Assembly: GCF_016811995.1 (NCBI RefSeq)
Contig: NZ_CP069159.1
Span: 4,340,001-4,404,000 of the forward strand
Length of the DNA stretch: 64,000 nucleotides
Direction of reading: 5' to 3'
From: Citrobacter sp. R56
GTDB lineage: Bacteria; Pseudomonadota; Gammaproteobacteria; Enterobacterales; Enterobacteriaceae
Shown here piece after piece: positions 14,392 through 26,295 of this stretch. Every line of letters starts with the position of its first letter. Position 1 is the first letter of the stretch. The notes under the pieces are model-generated. The model searched no databases, was not told where the DNA came from, and saw only the letters and a program-made list of their open reading frames with translations. Both the position numbers and the translations under genes were made by a program.

Positions 14392-15713
14392 CGCGACAGT
14401 TTTGCCAACAGCGTTTTGCGCGTAATCCCTAACTGACGGGCGGCTTCGGTTTTGTTGCCGCCCGTTTTCTCCAGCGCCGCCAGAATCACCTCTTTCTCAA
14501 CATCCACCAGCGGTTGGATCTCGCGATCATCGTCGACATTCACCAACGTCGCCGCAATGGCGAGTGGCAATTCGCGTTCAGAGATATATTCCCCCGTCAG
14601 CAGAACCACCGCGCGCTCAATGGCGTTTTCCAGTTCACGGATATTCCCGGGCCACGCATAGTGAATCAGCAGATCCATCGCCTGCGGGGTAAATCCCTTC
14701 ACCGCTTTACGGTTTCGCTCAGCAAATCGCTGACGAAAGTGTTCGGCCAGTAGCGGAATATCTTCCCGACGCTGACACAAAGGCGGCATCTCGATCGTTA
14801 CCACATTCAGACGATAATAGAGATCCTGACGAAAACGCCCGGCACTGACTTCCGCCGCCAAATCACGGTGAGTCGCCGCAATCAGCCTGACATCAACAGA
14901 AATCGTCTGATTACTCCCGACCCGCTGAACCTCGCGCTCCTGAATAACCCGCAGCAAACGAACCTGCATCATCGGCGAGATATCGCCGATTTCGTCGAGA
15001 AACAGCGTGCCGCCGTCGGCTTCCACAAAACGTCCCTCGCGCCGTTTGTCTGCTCCGGTAAAAGCACCTTTTTCATGCCCAAACAGCTCAGACTCCAGCA
15101 GGGACTCATTCAGCGCCGCGCAGTTAAGTGTTATCAATGGTTTTTCGCTGCGTGCACTGCTGGCATGGAGCGCCCTGACCACCAGCTCTTTACCGGTTCC
15201 CGAGTCGCCGTGAATCAATACCGTGGCATCGGAGGGCGCCACCATCGCAATTTCAGTGAGCAATTGCTGCATCGCCGGGCTTTCGCCGATCATGCCGAAC
15301 TGAGCGGCAGAGGCTGAAGGTGATTCAACACCAGCGTTTCGCGTATGCGCCAGCGCTTTCTCGATCGTGTCCTGTAAGCTGTCGAAATCCAGTGGTTTAA
15401 TTAAGTAATCCAGCGCGCCCGCTTTAAGCGCCTCTACCGCGGTTTCTACGCTGGAGTACGCCGTCATAATCAAAATGGGAATCGCCGGATTCAGCGCTTT
15501 GATCTCTTTAAGCGTTTCGATGCCGTCCATTTCGGCCATACGCACATCACATAACACCAGATCAAAGACATGTTCGCGTACCCGCTCTACGGCCTCGCGC
15601 CCACCGTAAGCCAGCGCCACGTCATAGCCCCACCCACGAAGCAGCGCCTGTAAAATCGTGCAATGGCTGATGTCGTCATCCACGACCAGAATATCGATTT
15701 TTACGCGTGTCAT
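14388..15713 (-). CDS. zraR: Sigma-54-dependent response regulator of zinc/envelope stress
   Basis: An NtrC-family activator, 441 aa. The receiver domain has phospho-acceptor Asp56 in LVLCDVRM. The AAA+ domain has Walker A GDSGTGKE (169-176), the sigma-54 contact loop GAFTGA (216-221) and Walker B LFLDEIGD (about 237-244). The C-terminal helix-turn-helix is TEAARQLGITRKTLL. It is paired with ZraS, whose stop overlaps its start by 4 bp. It activates zraP and zraSR through the inverted repeat at 17224-17269. Confidence 0.97.
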   Translation of the reverse strand: MTRVKIDILVVDDDISHCTILQALLRGWGYDVALAYGGREAVERVREHVFDLVLCDVRMAEMDGIETLKEIKALNPAIPILIMTAYSSVETAVEALKAGALDYLIKPLDFDSLQDTIEKALAHTRNAGVESPSASAAQFGMIGESPAMQQLLTEIAMVAPSDATVLIHGDSGTGKELVVRALHASSARSEKPLITLNCAALNESLLESELFGHEKGAFTGADKRREGRFVEADGGTLFLDEIGDISPMMQVRLLRVIQEREVQRVGSNQTISVDVRLIAATHRDLAAEVSAGRFRQDLYYRLNVVTIEMPPLCQRREDIPLLAEHFRQRFAERNRKAVKGFTPQAMDLLIHYAWPGNIRELENAIERAVVLLTGEYISERELPLAIAATLVNVDDDREIQPLVDVEKEVILAALEKTGGNKTEAARQLGITRKTLLAKLSR

Positions 15714-17122
15714 CCTTGTCTGTCCTGTTCTCTCGCTTTCATCGGTAGATAAAGAGTAAAGACGGCGCCTTTACCTGGAACGCTTGTCGCCTGAATGGTT
15801 CCGCCATGTTGCTCAACGATGTTCTGTACCACCGCTAATCCAAGCCCGGTACCGTCGGCTTTGGTCGTAAAGTACGGTGTAAATATCGCATCCAGGTCTT
15901 CTGCTGCAATCCCCTTCCCGCTGTCGGTGACCACTATTTTAACGCGATCGCCTGCGCATTCGCCCACCTCGACCGTAATGACGCCCTGATGACCAATAGC
16001 ATGAATCGCGTTCAGATACAGGTTCAGTAATACCTGCGTTAGCCGGTCAGGATCGGCCTGAACAGCCGGCAGCGACACATTGGCGGTAAACTGCAGCTGA
16101 ATCACCCTGCTTCGCGCATCCTGGCTGACCAGCTGTAACGAGTGGGTGATGATGTCATTGAGATCCACCGACTGCAGCGTCAGATGCGTGGGCCTCACCA
16201 GCTCTAACAGTTCGCTCACCACCCGATTTAACCGATCGGCCTCTTTTGCCATCACCTGCGCCAGTTCATAGGATTCGCCACCCGCTGGCGAGCGCTCGGC
16301 AAAATACTTCGCCAGCCCTTTGATGGAAGAGAGCGGGTTGCGAATTTCATGCGCTACCCCCGCCGCCAGATGCCCGAGCGCCACCAGCTTCTCTTTGCGT
16401 TTCATCTCGTCCTGCAACAGCTGACGAGAACGCAAGTAGCGACGATATAAGAAATAAGAGAGCATTGTTGCCAGCAATACCCCCGCCAGCGCAGAAAGCA
16501 CAATGACCGTATTGCGCCACTCTCTTGCCTGAGTCGCGACCAGATCGCTGGCGTCAAAGGCAATAAAAATGGTCTGTGGCGCGGATGCCGCTTGTCCGCC
16601 ACTCTCCTCACAACGTGGCATGCTGCGCATGCCATGTCGTTTTGACGCAAACATGGGCTGGAACTGACGATAAATTTCCAGCGCCGGTGTCGGTTCTCCG
16701 CCATTCTGGTGAATGGCGATCGGCCGCCAGCTTTCCTCATCACCGGGATTTAACTGGCGCATTTCGTCCGCAGAATAGAGTGATTTTCCGACGCGGCCGG
16801 GGTCGCTGTGGGTAACGATATTGCCCTGCGCATCAGTGATGGCAAACCACAGTACGCCCGGTTGTCCGGCCATTTCCTCCAGCAGGGTCTGCTGCTGAGC
16901 ATGGTGCATACGCATTCCCATCCCCACCCGAGAGCCAGATTCCAGCGCACGGATCAGCACGCTGCCTTTTTCCAGTAGCGTTTGCCGCGCAGCGTCGCTC
17001 TCACGTCCGTAATCTCGCAGGGTCATGACGGAAAAAAGCCCCACCAGAACGAGAATGGCGGCAGGCAGAACGCCGCTCAGCCATCTCGCCACCGTATCCT
17101 TATGTTGCCGTATATCACGCAT
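15710..17122 (-). CDS. zraS: Sensor histidine kinase of zinc/envelope stress
   Basis: A membrane sensor kinase, 470 aa (E. coli about 465). Two membrane segments (about 14-34 and 205-226) flank a periplasmic sensor domain. The phospho-accepting His258 is in GVAHEIRNPLSSIKG. The ATP-binding part contains LNAIHAIG, DSGKGI and GTGLGLAVV. The periplasmic domain differs more from E. coli, as I recall it, than the kinase core. First gene of zraSR, transcribed from its own sigma-54 promoter. Confidence 0.96.
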   Translation of the reverse strand: MRDIRQHKDTVARWLSGVLPAAILVLVGLFSVMTLRDYGRESDAARQTLLEKGSVLIRALESGSRVGMGMRMHHAQQQTLLEEMAGQPGVLWFAITDAQGNIVTHSDPGRVGKSLYSADEMRQLNPGDEESWRPIAIHQNGGEPTPALEIYRQFQPMFASKRHGMRSMPRCEESGGQAASAPQTIFIAFDASDLVATQAREWRNTVIVLSALAGVLLATMLSYFLYRRYLRSRQLLQDEMKRKEKLVALGHLAAGVAHEIRNPLSSIKGLAKYFAERSPAGGESYELAQVMAKEADRLNRVVSELLELVRPTHLTLQSVDLNDIITHSLQLVSQDARSRVIQLQFTANVSLPAVQADPDRLTQVLLNLYLNAIHAIGHQGVITVEVGECAGDRVKIVVTDSGKGIAAEDLDAIFTPYFTTKADGTGLGLAVVQNIVEQHGGTIQATSVPGKGAVFTLYLPMKAREQDRQG

Positions 17123-17157
17123 ACGTTCTCTCTATTGCCAGATCATCTCCTTGTTCC

Positions 17158-17173
17158 AGCAGAAATCATGCCA
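17158..17173 (-). promoter_or_regulatory. Sigma-54 promoter of zraSR
   Basis: On the minus strand TGGCATGATTTCTGCT fits the -24/-12 consensus TGGCACG-N4-TTGCT with two mismatches. It lies about 35 bp upstream of the zraS start. Confidence 0.75.
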
Positions 17174-17223
17174 CTTTTCACGCCCTGCAACCCTGTCTTT
17201 AGACACAAACTGCTGATGCTACT

Positions 17224-17269
17224 GAGTAAAAATGACCCGCTGCGAAAATCAGGCGAGTCATTTTTACTC
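17224..17269. promoter_or_regulatory. ZraR-binding inverted repeat
   Basis: GAGTAAAAATGAC (17224-17236) and GTCATTTTTACTC (17257-17269) are perfect inverted copies 20 bp apart, midway between the two divergent sigma-54 promoters. This position and symmetry suit an enhancer shared by zraP and zraSR, as described for E. coli. Confidence 0.8.
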
Positions 17270-17322
17270 GCTTTAGCCGCTCAACGGCTCACATTTCTCC
17301 CTCAGACCGGGGATGTAACACC

Positions 17323-17338
17323 TGGCATGGAAGATGCA
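17323..17338 (+). promoter_or_regulatory. Sigma-54 promoter of zraP
   Basis: TGGCATGGAAGATGCA fits TGGCACG-N4-TTGCA with two mismatches. It is 36 bp before the zraP start and faces away from the zraS promoter. Confidence 0.8.
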
Positions 17339-17373
17339 AAAGGGAAGGAAGATAACCAACAAGAGGACAAAAT

Positions 17374-17817
17374 ATGAAACGGAATAACACAGCGGGTCTG
17401 GCGCTGATCGCACTCTCCATGATGGTTCTGGGTTCCAGCCCAGCCATGGCCCGAAATCACTGGGGAAATGGCGACGGTGGGATGAGGCAACAAAATGTCA
17501 GTGCGCTCACAACGGAACAGCAAGCTGCCGCCCAGAAAATCGATGATGATTACGACTCGCAGACCCGTTCGTTACGTCAGCAATTAACGTCCAAACAGTA
17601 TGAGTACAATGCGTTATTAACCGCCAGTTCACCGGATAGCGCGAAAATTAGCGCCGTGGCGAAAGAGATGGCCTCTTTGCGTCAGTCACTGAATGATCAA
17701 CAAGTGAAACGCGATATTGCGATGGTGGAGGCAGGCGTGCCACGTGGTACAGGAATGGGTTGCGGTGGCGGCGGGTATCATCGGGGTGGCGGCCATATGG
17801 GGATGGGCCACTGGTAA
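17374..17817 (+). CDS. zraP: Periplasmic zinc-binding repressor/chaperone ZraP
   Basis: A periplasmic protein of the CpxP/ZraP family, 147 aa. The signal peptide (about 1-26) has a cleavage site after SPAMA. A central helical part (LTTEQQAAAQKI to LNDQQVKRD) forms the family's coiled oligomer. The His/Gly/Cys-rich tail (GCGGGGYHRGGGHMGMGH) is suited to binding zinc. In E. coli it dampens ZraS signalling and chaperones envelope proteins. Divergent from zraSR, with its own sigma-54 promoter. Confidence 0.95.
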   Translation: MKRNNTAGLALIALSMMVLGSSPAMARNHWGNGDGGMRQQNVSALTTEQQAAAQKIDDDYDSQTRSLRQQLTSKQYEYNALLTASSPDSAKISAVAKEMASLRQSLNDQQVKRDIAMVEAGVPRGTGMGCGGGGYHRGGGHMGMGHW

Positions 17818-17828
17818 GCCCCGATGAA

Positions 17829-18527
17829 TCAGAAACTTTTCTCTTGCGGCTGCCAGCGACAGAAGTCTTCATTCGCCACCAGTAGCAACTGAGATCCTTC
17901 AGGCGCCTCCAGCCATGCCACGCTCACCTCAACCGACGAGCGGCTCTGGCGGCGCTCAATATGGCTGATTGCCCACGCGTCTAAATCGGGCTTCAGCGTT
18001 TCGCCTTCGCAGGTGGTGATGGTCTGATTGGCGTGCCAGCGTCCCTGGCGTAAAACCACCCGCCCCTGACGCAACGCGTCGCTGGTCTGGCGGATTTGAT
18101 CGGCGCGATAGCGGTATAGCGCAATTTGATCGCTGGAAAGCTGCTGTTTCTGCCCGCCAACCTCACGCTGCATAAAGCTCAGTTCACCACGATCGTCGAA
18201 TCGGGCGCGAATATGCTCTGCCGGTTTGCCGTAAACGTTGAATTCAATCAGAGAAAGCGTATCGCCTTGCCAGCGATATTCAGCCGTGGTCGTCTCGCCG
18301 CTACGCCATGGGCTAAAGACGGAAAGCAAATGAACATCACCGTCGGAATCTTTACGCCATACTCGCACCGCCCCCTGATCGTCCGCGTAACCGCTGGCCG
18401 TAAAGGGGGGAAGCGAAGAGTGCTGACTGCACGCGGTCAGCAATAGCGCGCCTGCCAACGTCAGCGTACGACGCCAGACAGACAAAAGGGGCGAACCCGC
18501 CCCTTCGCTAAAACTGTTCACTGCCAC
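17829..18527 (-). CDS. yjaH: Putative lipoprotein of the DUF1481 (YjaH) family
   Basis: A 232-aa protein of unknown function. The N-terminal hydrophobic segment LTLAGALLLTACS has a lipobox (LTAC), which predicts an inner- or outer-membrane lipoprotein. The start used is a GTG (codes MAVNSF) 5 bp after the hupA stop; other starts are possible, but the signal must be retained. The conserved C-terminus LLLVANEDFCRWQP supports the family call. It follows hupA and may be read from it. It converges with zraP, with only 11 bp between the stops. Confidence 0.82.
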   Translation of the reverse strand: MAVNSFSEGAGSPLLSVWRRTLTLAGALLLTACSQHSSLPPFTASGYADDQGAVRVWRKDSDGDVHLLSVFSPWRSGETTTAEYRWQGDTLSLIEFNVYGKPAEHIRARFDDRGELSFMQREVGGQKQQLSSDQIALYRYRADQIRQTSDALRQGRVVLRQGRWHANQTITTCEGETLKPDLDAWAISHIERRQSRSSVEVSVAWLEAPEGSQLLLVANEDFCRWQPQEKSF

Positions 18528-18532
18528 GCGAA

Positions 18533-18805
18533 TTACTTAACTGCGTCTTTCAGTGCTTTGCCAGAAACAAATGCCGGCACGTTAGCTGCGGCGATTTTGA
18601 TTTCTTTACCGGTCTGCGGGTTGCGGCCAGTGCGCTCAGCGCGGTGGTTCACTTTGAAGGTACCGAAACCAACCAGTTGTACAGCATCGCCTTCTTTCAG
18701 AGACTCAGTAATAGCAGCCAGAGTGGATTCCAGAGCAGCTTTAGCCTGGGTTTTGGACAGTTCTGCTTTGTCTGCAATTACATCAATCAGTTGAGTCTTG
18801 TTCAT
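18533..18805 (-). CDS. hupA: DNA-binding protein HU-alpha
   Basis: A nucleoid protein, 90 aa, that bends DNA as a homodimer or with HU-beta. The sequence [18 protein letters not shown] and the arm region [18 protein letters not shown] with NPQTGKEI are typical HU. The RBS AAGGATAA precedes the ATG. yjaG lies upstream and yjaH downstream on the same strand. Confidence 0.98.
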   Translation of the reverse strand: MNKTQLIDVIADKAELSKTQAKAALESTLAAITESLKEGDAVQLVGFGTFKVNHRAERTGRNPQTGKEIKIAAANVPAFVSGKALKDAVK

Positions 18806-18991
18806 AAGTTATCCTTACAATGTGTTTATCGCTTGCTAAGCATCGAGTGCGACGAAAATGCCAGAAAAGCACTCTCCTGCATACACGCACCGATAGCCAC
18901 TTTTTTTCGCCCCCCAAATGTAGACCAGACGGGGGGCGGAAGGGAAGCCTTCAGGCATGACAAATCAGGCGTTAAATCACGTTTTCTGGTC

Positions 18992-19582
18992 TCATTGCGG
19001 AAAATTTATACCGATATTACTCTCGCCGGACTCGCGCAGGTCTGCGCGTAACCCTTTTATCAGCTCAATATCGCGTTCTTCGCAATCGGCCAAAAGTCGG
19101 AATATTTCCCACTGAATGTCCCATTCTTGCTCAACCGCAGGGTTCTCTTTCAGCTCTTCATCGGTCATTTCACGACCAGCCTGCGTCATTTCTAGCATCG
19201 CAACGGTGGTAATAGACGTCTTACTGACTTCAATCGCGTGCTCCAGCGTTTCACCACTCAGACGCGAGTGCATCAATTCGCTTAATGCCACACAGGCATC
19301 AATCGCGGGATAAACGCCGTACAAATCGTAATCATCTGCCGACGGAATGGCCTCTTCAAACTTTTCCAGCTGGCTGTCGAAATTGATTTTCGCATCTTTG
19401 ACCGTCAGCACTTCCCAAATCAAATCCAGAATTCGGCGGTAAATCTGCCCATCGCCAAATTCAGTTTGCTGACAGAACATGGCGTAGTTGGGGTACATGC
19501 GTTCGCACAAACAGGCCATAAAAGTGACATGCTGCCAGCTTTCCAGCTTCTCAAGGCGCAGATGAATCGGGTTTTGTAACAT
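18992..19582 (-). CDS. yjaG: DUF416 family protein YjaG
   Basis: A 196-aa soluble, acidic protein of unknown function, conserved in enterobacteria. There are no signal peptide or membrane segments. The landmark is the N-terminal FMACLCERMYPNYAMF, with helical content throughout. It is downstream of nfi on the same strand and probably in the nudC-hemE-nfi-yjaG order known from E. coli. Confidence 0.93.
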   Translation of the reverse strand: MLQNPIHLRLEKLESWQHVTFMACLCERMYPNYAMFCQQTEFGDGQIYRRILDLIWEVLTVKDAKINFDSQLEKFEEAIPSADDYDLYGVYPAIDACVALSELMHSRLSGETLEHAIEVSKTSITTVAMLEMTQAGREMTDEELKENPAVEQEWDIQWEIFRLLADCEERDIELIKGLRADLRESGESNIGINFPQ

Positions 19583-19624
19583 GATGAGATCTCGAAAACG
19601 ATAATTAGCGGAAGTGTACCTGAA

Positions 19625-20296
19625 TCAAGGCTGAATTTCTTGCCAACGCGCAAATGCCGGACGGTCCGACGCCACCGCGTCAGCCCAGCGCGTAGGCTCG
19701 GGTAAGCGATACCCTTTCATACAGCGTTGTACCCACGCAAGGGCGCTGTCCAGCCCAACCCGATGCCCGGTAGAAACAAACAGTGGATTGCAGCGCGCTT
19801 TGCTACGCCAGACCCATGCCAGTTGCTCGCCCTTATCCATTAACGGCGCCAGAGCACCGGGTTCGGCAGAGAGAGGGTCAAATTTGCCGCACAGCCGTTT
19901 TTTCGCCACGCCGATGGTCGGCACATCCACCAGCAGCCCAAAATGGCTGGCAACACCGAGGCGACGCGGATGAGAAATACCGTGACCATCGACAAACACT
20001 AAATCAGGCTTATGCGAGAGTTGCTCCCACGCGGCCAGCAGCGCGGGATATTCACGAAAGGAGAGAAAACCAGGAATATACGGCATGGTGGTGGCGATGC
20101 GCGCCACCTTGTACTCCACCAGCTCAAGCGAAGGATACTTCAACAGAACCATTGCGGCTCGCGTCACTTCACCGCCCTGCTCAAACCCAACATCAGCGCC
20201 TGCGATCAGATCCGGAGGATCGTTATCCAGACGATCCTCGCGGGAAACCGATGAGGCCAGTTCAAGCTGTTGAGCGCGTAGCGACGCGAGATCCAT
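19625..20296 (-). CDS. nfi: Endonuclease V
   Basis: Cuts DNA near deaminated bases such as deoxyinosine, starting their repair. The protein is 223 aa, as in E. coli. Conserved parts include [19 protein letters not shown] (the catalytic Asp is in this segment), [11 protein letters not shown] and [17 protein letters not shown], where the second metal-binding Asp lies. It starts 9 bp after the hemE stop, so co-transcription is likely. Confidence 0.97.
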   Translation of the reverse strand: MDLASLRAQQLELASSVSREDRLDNDPPDLIAGADVGFEQGGEVTRAAMVLLKYPSLELVEYKVARIATTMPYIPGFLSFREYPALLAAWEQLSHKPDLVFVDGHGISHPRRLGVASHFGLLVDVPTIGVAKKRLCGKFDPLSAEPGALAPLMDKGEQLAWVWRSKARCNPLFVSTGHRVGLDSALAWVQRCMKGYRLPEPTRWADAVASDRPAFARWQEIQP

Positions 20297-20305
20297 GCCG
20301 ATCCC

Positions 20306-21370
20306 TTACTGGTGATACTGCGCTGAAATCCGGTGTACTGCCTCCACAAAGGTGCCAGCATGTTCTGGCGGCACATCCTGGTGAATGCCGTGCCCAAGGT
20401 TGAAGACGTGGCCTTCACCCTGGCCGAATCCCGCCAGAATCGTCGCGACCTCTTCTTCAATACGCGCCGCTGGTGCATACAGCATGGAAGGATCCATATT
20501 CCCCTGCAGCGCCACTTTATGTCCTACGCGACGACGCGCATCGGCAATGTCTGTGGTCCAGTCGAGTCCCAGCGCATCACAGCCCGTTTCCGCCATCGCT
20601 TCCAGCCATTGGCCGCCGCCTTTGGTAAACAGCGTGACCGGCACACGACGCCCTTCATTCTCACGCAGGAGACCATCGACGATTTTATGCATGTAATAGA
20701 GCGAGAACTGCTGATAATCGCGCCCGGTCAGCACGCCGCCCCAGGTATCGAAAATCATCACCGACTGCGCGCCCGCTTTGATCTGCGCATTGAGATACAA
20801 CGTGACGCTTTTCGCCAGTTTATCGAGCAGTAAATGGAGCGCTTGCGGGTCTGCATACATCATCTTTTTAATGACGGTAAAGGCTTTGCTGCTACCGCCT
20901 TCCACCATGTACGTCGCCAGCGTCCATGGACTGCCGGAAAAACCAATCAACGGGACTTCGCCTTTCAGTTCGCGACGAATAGTGCGTACCGCATTCATCA
21001 CGTAGCCCAGTTCATCTTCGGGATCAGGGATTGGCAATTTATCGACGTCGGCTTTGCAGGTCACCGGCGCGGTAAAGCGCGGGCCTTCTCCAGCTTCAAA
21101 GTAAAGCCCCAGGCCCATCGCATCCGGAATGGTCAGGATGTCCGAAAAGAGGATCGCCGCATCAAGCGGGTAACGGCGCAGCGGCTGGAGGGTGACTTCG
21201 CACGCCAGCTCGGCATTTTTGCACAGTGACATAAAATCGCCCGCTTGTGCACGGGTGGCTTTATACTCCGGGAGATAACGGCCTGCCTGGCGCATCATCC
21301 ATACAGGGGTGACATCAACGGGCTGGCGCAGCAGCGCACGCAGGTAACGATCGTTTTTCAGTTCGGTCAT
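20306..21370 (-). CDS. hemE: Uroporphyrinogen decarboxylase
   Basis: Decarboxylates uroporphyrinogen III to coproporphyrinogen III in heme synthesis. The protein is 354 aa, the family length. The signature [15 protein letters not shown] (about 21-35) includes the catalytic Arg. The segment [16 protein letters not shown] is also typical. It is second in nudC-hemE-nfi. Confidence 0.98.
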   Translation of the reverse strand: MTELKNDRYLRALLRQPVDVTPVWMMRQAGRYLPEYKATRAQAGDFMSLCKNAELACEVTLQPLRRYPLDAAILFSDILTIPDAMGLGLYFEAGEGPRFTAPVTCKADVDKLPIPDPEDELGYVMNAVRTIRRELKGEVPLIGFSGSPWTLATYMVEGGSSKAFTVIKKMMYADPQALHLLLDKLAKSVTLYLNAQIKAGAQSVMIFDTWGGVLTGRDYQQFSLYYMHKIVDGLLRENEGRRVPVTLFTKGGGQWLEAMAETGCDALGLDWTTDIADARRRVGHKVALQGNMDPSMLYAPAARIEEEVATILAGFGQGEGHVFNLGHGIHQDVPPEHAGTFVEAVHRISAQYHQ

Positions 21371-21409
21371 TTTTACATTCCTTTAGCGTTATGCGCCCAG
21401 TGTATCATG

Positions 21410-22183
21410 TCACTCGTACTCTGCCCGACACATTGCCACCGTATCTTCGATCAACCGACGAGCGACAGTGCCCGGCGGCGGCAGTAGCGGAAGATCGTCA
21501 TAACGATACCAACCCGCTTCCAGCAACTCCTTCGGATCGATAACAATCTCCCCGCTGTCGTACTCTGCCATAAACGCAGTCATGAGCGACATCGGGAATG
21601 GCCACGGCTGCGACGTGACATAGCGCAGGTTCTTCACTTTAATACGGCTTTCTTCCATGACTTCACGCGCCACCGCTTGTTCCAGGGTTTCCCCCACTTC
21701 GACAAATCCGGCCAGCACCGTATGCACGCCATTGCGATGGCGGGTATGTTGGGCGAGCAAAAGGGTGTCTTCACGGCGAATCGCCACAATAATGCAAGGC
21801 GCTATCTGAGGGTAATAGCGTTCGCGGCAATGACTGCACAACATGGCCCATTCGGTTTTACTCGGGTACATTGTGTGCCCGCAGTAGCCACAGAATTTAT
21901 GTGAACGGTAAAACTCCGCCAGTTGCACGCCGCGCCCCGCCAGTTGAAACAGACCGACATCCTGATCGATAACCTGTCGTACGGACCCCATATCATGGCG
22001 GCGATGCTGCTGTACCAACCAGACGGGTTCGCCTTCCCACACCCCGATTTGAAGTGCGCGCTGCCCCGTCAGATCAAAACTTGCCGCTTCGCCATGTGGC
22101 AACTCTCCGCGAGGTAGCCATATTTTTTGCTCATGACTGACAATCCACCAGCCGCTGTCTAATTTTTCAATTATACGATCCAT
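21410..22183 (-). CDS. nudC: NADH pyrophosphatase / RNA deNADding enzyme
   Basis: Hydrolyses NADH and removes NAD caps from RNA. The protein is 257 aa. The zinc site is Cys98, Cys101, Cys116 and Cys119 (CGYC and CSHC). The Nudix box begins at Gly159 and keeps catalytic Glu174, Glu177 and Glu178. The Gly that normally follows EEx in the box is Arg180 here (EESRIKV). The conserved SQPWPFP motif is present. Start of the operon with hemE, divergent from rsd. Confidence 0.96.
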   Translation of the reverse strand: MDRIIEKLDSGWWIVSHEQKIWLPRGELPHGEAASFDLTGQRALQIGVWEGEPVWLVQQHRRHDMGSVRQVIDQDVGLFQLAGRGVQLAEFYRSHKFCGYCGHTMYPSKTEWAMLCSHCRERYYPQIAPCIIVAIRREDTLLLAQHTRHRNGVHTVLAGFVEVGETLEQAVAREVMEESRIKVKNLRYVTSQPWPFPMSLMTAFMAEYDSGEIVIDPKELLEAGWYRYDDLPLLPPPGTVARRLIEDTVAMCRAEYE

Positions 22184-22280
22184 ATCTCTTGCGCTACCTT
22201 TGCTTCACAGGCATGTTGTTTACATTATTTTTACATTTTTGAGTGAGCAGTTTTTTGAATCTAAACTTGCGGAGTCAATC

Positions 22281-22769
22281 ATGTTAAACCAGCTGGATAA
22301 CCTGACAGAGCACGTCAGAGGAAGTAATAAACTGGTTGATCGCTGGCTACATGTACGTAAGCATCTGCTCGTGGCTTACTACAATTTGGTTGGCATTAAG
22401 CCTGGCAAAGAATCGTACATGCGCTTAAACGAAAAAGCGCTGGATGATTTTTGTCAAAGTCTGGTCGATTACCTTTCCGCCGGACACTTCAGTATTTATG
22501 AACGTATTCTCCATAAATTGGAAGGTAACGGGCAGCTTTTAAACGCAACGAAAATTTGGCCGCTGCTGGAAGCCAATACGCAACGCATTATGGATTACTA
22601 CGACTCCAGCCTGGAAATGGCCATCGATCATGATAACTATCTTGAATTTCAAAAGGTTTTATCAGATATCGGCGAAGCGCTGGAATCCCGATTTATCCTT
22701 GAAGACAAGCTGATCATGCTGGTCTTTGACGCGATGCACGACAGTGCCAGGGCAAAACGTCCTGCTTGA
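22281..22769 (+). CDS. rsd: Regulator of sigma D (anti-sigma-70)
   Basis: Binds sigma-70 region 4 in stationary phase and favours use of other sigma factors. The protein is 162 aa (E. coli 158). The start MLNQLDNLTEHVRG matches the family, although the frame is open for 27 codons upstream. The segment WLHVRKHLLVAYYNLVG is highly conserved. The C-terminus is slightly longer, ending DSARAKRPA. It is followed by the thiC riboswitch. Confidence 0.96.
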   Translation: MLNQLDNLTEHVRGSNKLVDRWLHVRKHLLVAYYNLVGIKPGKESYMRLNEKALDDFCQSLVDYLSAGHFSIYERILHKLEGNGQLLNATKIWPLLEANTQRIMDYYDSSLEMAIDHDNYLEFQKVLSDIGEALESRFILEDKLIMLVFDAMHDSARAKRPA

Positions 22770-22804
22770 GTTCGACGCTATTAACGCGTAACTTACCTTT
22801 GTCG

Positions 22805-22824
22805 CCCCCTTTACCGGGGGTTAT
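22805..22824 (+). terminator. Possible terminator after rsd
   Basis: CCCCC-(loop)-GGGGG followed by TTATTTCTT lies about 35 bp after the rsd stop. The stem is short and the T run is interrupted, so it would be a weak terminator. It sits at the very start of the thiC leader. Confidence 0.45.
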
Positions 22825-22922
22825 TTCTTGTCGGAGTGCCCAGTGTGGAAGCACGGGCTGAGACCGTTAATTCGGGATCCGCGGAACCTGATCAGGTTAA
22901 AACCTGCGAAGGGAACAAGAGT
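22824..22922 (+). promoter_or_regulatory. TPP riboswitch (THI element) of thiC
   Basis: The leader holds the conserved GGGCTGAGA, the variable arm, and ACCTGATCAGG...CCTGCGAAGGGA, closed by a TTCTTG/CAAGAG stem. It lies about 90 bp upstream of thiC. A downstream hairpin (CATCGCC/GGCGATC, about 22937) and the region before the RBS form the expression platform. In E. coli the thiC element controls translation and Rho-dependent termination. Confidence 0.95.
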
Positions 22923-23010
22923 CAATCTGCTATTGCATCGCCATTGCGGCGATCGTCTCTCTTGCTTCATCCGTCGTCTGACAAGCCACGTCCTTACTTT
23001 TTTGGAATGA

Positions 23011-24908
<1,898 letters not shown>

Positions 24909-24909
<1 letters not shown>

Positions 24910-25544
24910 TGTACCAGCCTGATTTCCCAACCGTCCCTTTCCGTCTCGGACTTTATCCGGTGGTAGACAGCGTACTCTGGATTGAACGCCTGCTGGAGGC
25001 GGGCGTGCGCACAATCCAACTGCGGATTAAAGATAAGCGCGATGAAGACGTGGAAGCGGACGTTATCGCCGCGATTACGCTGGGGCGTCGTTTTGACGCC
25101 CGGCTGTTCATCAACGACTACTGGCAACTGGCGATAAAACACAACGCGTACGGTGTCCATCTGGGTCAGGAAGATCTCGAAACCACCGATCTGAAGGCGA
25201 TTCAGGCGGCAGGGCTGCGCCTTGGCGTCTCGACCCATGATGATATGGAAATTGACGTGGCGCTGGCCGCGCGTCCTTCGTATATCGCGTTAGGGCATGT
25301 CTTCCCAACACAAACCAAACAGATGCCCTCCGCCCCGCAAGGGCTGGAACAGCTGGCACGCCATATTGAACGTCTGGCTGATTATCCTGCCGTCGCCATC
25401 GGCGGGATTAGCCTTGAACGTGCGCCTGCGGTACTGGCTACCGGTGTCGGCAGTATTGCCGTCGTCAGTGCGATTACACAGGCAACAGACTGGCGTGCTG
25501 CCACCGCGCAGTTACTTTCGGTAGCAGGAGCTGGCGATGAATGA
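24909..25544 (+). CDS. thiE: Thiamine-phosphate synthase
   Basis: Couples HMP-PP with the thiazole phosphate to form thiamine phosphate. The protein is 211 aa, with a TIM-barrel fold. Motifs are [29 protein letters not shown] and the phosphate-binding [11 protein letters not shown]. It overlaps thiC by one base and thiF by 8 bp, so translation is probably coupled. Confidence 0.97.
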
Positions 25545-26295
25545 TCGTGACTTTATGCGCTACAGCCGCCAGATCATGCTTGCCGATATCGCGATTGAAG
25601 GGCAGCAAAAGCTGCTCGCAAGCCACGTGCTGGTCATCGGTTTAGGCGGATTAGGCTCGCCCGCCGCGCTCTATCTTGCGGGCGCGGGCATCGGCACGTT
25701 GGTTCTGGCTGACGATGACGATGTGCATCTGAGTAACCTGCAACGGCAAATCCTCTTCACTACCGATGATATCGCCCGCCCGAAATCGCACGTCACGAAG
25801 CAGAGACTGGCGCGTCTCAACCCGGATATTGAGCTGGTGGCGTTACAGCAACGTCTCACTGGCGATGCGCTTCGACACGCGGTCGCTAGCGCCGATGTGG
25901 TACTGGATTGTACCGACAACATGGCCACCCGCCAGGCGATCAACGCCGCCTGCGTCGCGCTCAATACGCCACTGATTACCGCCAGCGCCGTTGGCTTTGG
26001 CGGTCAATTGATGGTTCTGACGCCCCCCTGGGAGCAGGGCTGTTATCGCTGCCTGTGGCCGGACGACGAAGAGCCGGAACGCAACTGCCGTACCGCAGGC
26101 ATTGTGGGGCCAGTGGTCGGCGTGATGGGCACATTGCAGGCGCTGGAAACCATTAAACTCCTGAACGGTATGGAAACGCTCACGGGCAAACTGCGTCTGT
26201 TTGACGCCAAAACCAGCCAGTGGCGCAGCCTGGCGTTACGACGCGCCAGCGACTGCCCGGTATGCGGAGGGCAACATGCAGATTCAGTTCAATGA
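25537..26295 (+). CDS. thiF: ThiS adenylyltransferase
   Basis: An E1-like enzyme that adenylates the ThiS C-terminus for sulfur transfer. The protein is 252 aa. The nucleotide-binding [17 protein letters not shown] is near residues 35-51, followed by [10 protein letters not shown]. The zinc ligands are CYRC and CPVCGG, and Cys in ERNCRTAG corresponds to the sulfur-transfer cysteine. It overlaps thiS by 20 bp. Confidence 0.97.
   Translation: MNDRDFMRYSRQIMLADIAIEGQQKLLASHVLVIGLGGLGSPAALYLAGAGIGTLVLADDDDVHLSNLQRQILFTTDDIARPKSHVTKQRLARLNPDIELVALQQRLTGDALRHAVASADVVLDCTDNMATRQAINAACVALNTPLITASAVGFGGQLMVLTPPWEQGCYRCLWPDDEEPERNCRTAGIVGPVVGVMGTLQALETIKLLNGMETLTGKLRLFDAKTSQWRSLALRRASDCPVCGGQHADSVQ

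Noticed and set aside
18900..18940. C/G-run hairpin with a T run upstream of hupA (CGCCCCCC and GGGGGGCG)
   Set aside because: On the minus strand the stem is followed by A residues, and on plus the T run is before the stem, so it does not fit an intrinsic terminator in either direction.
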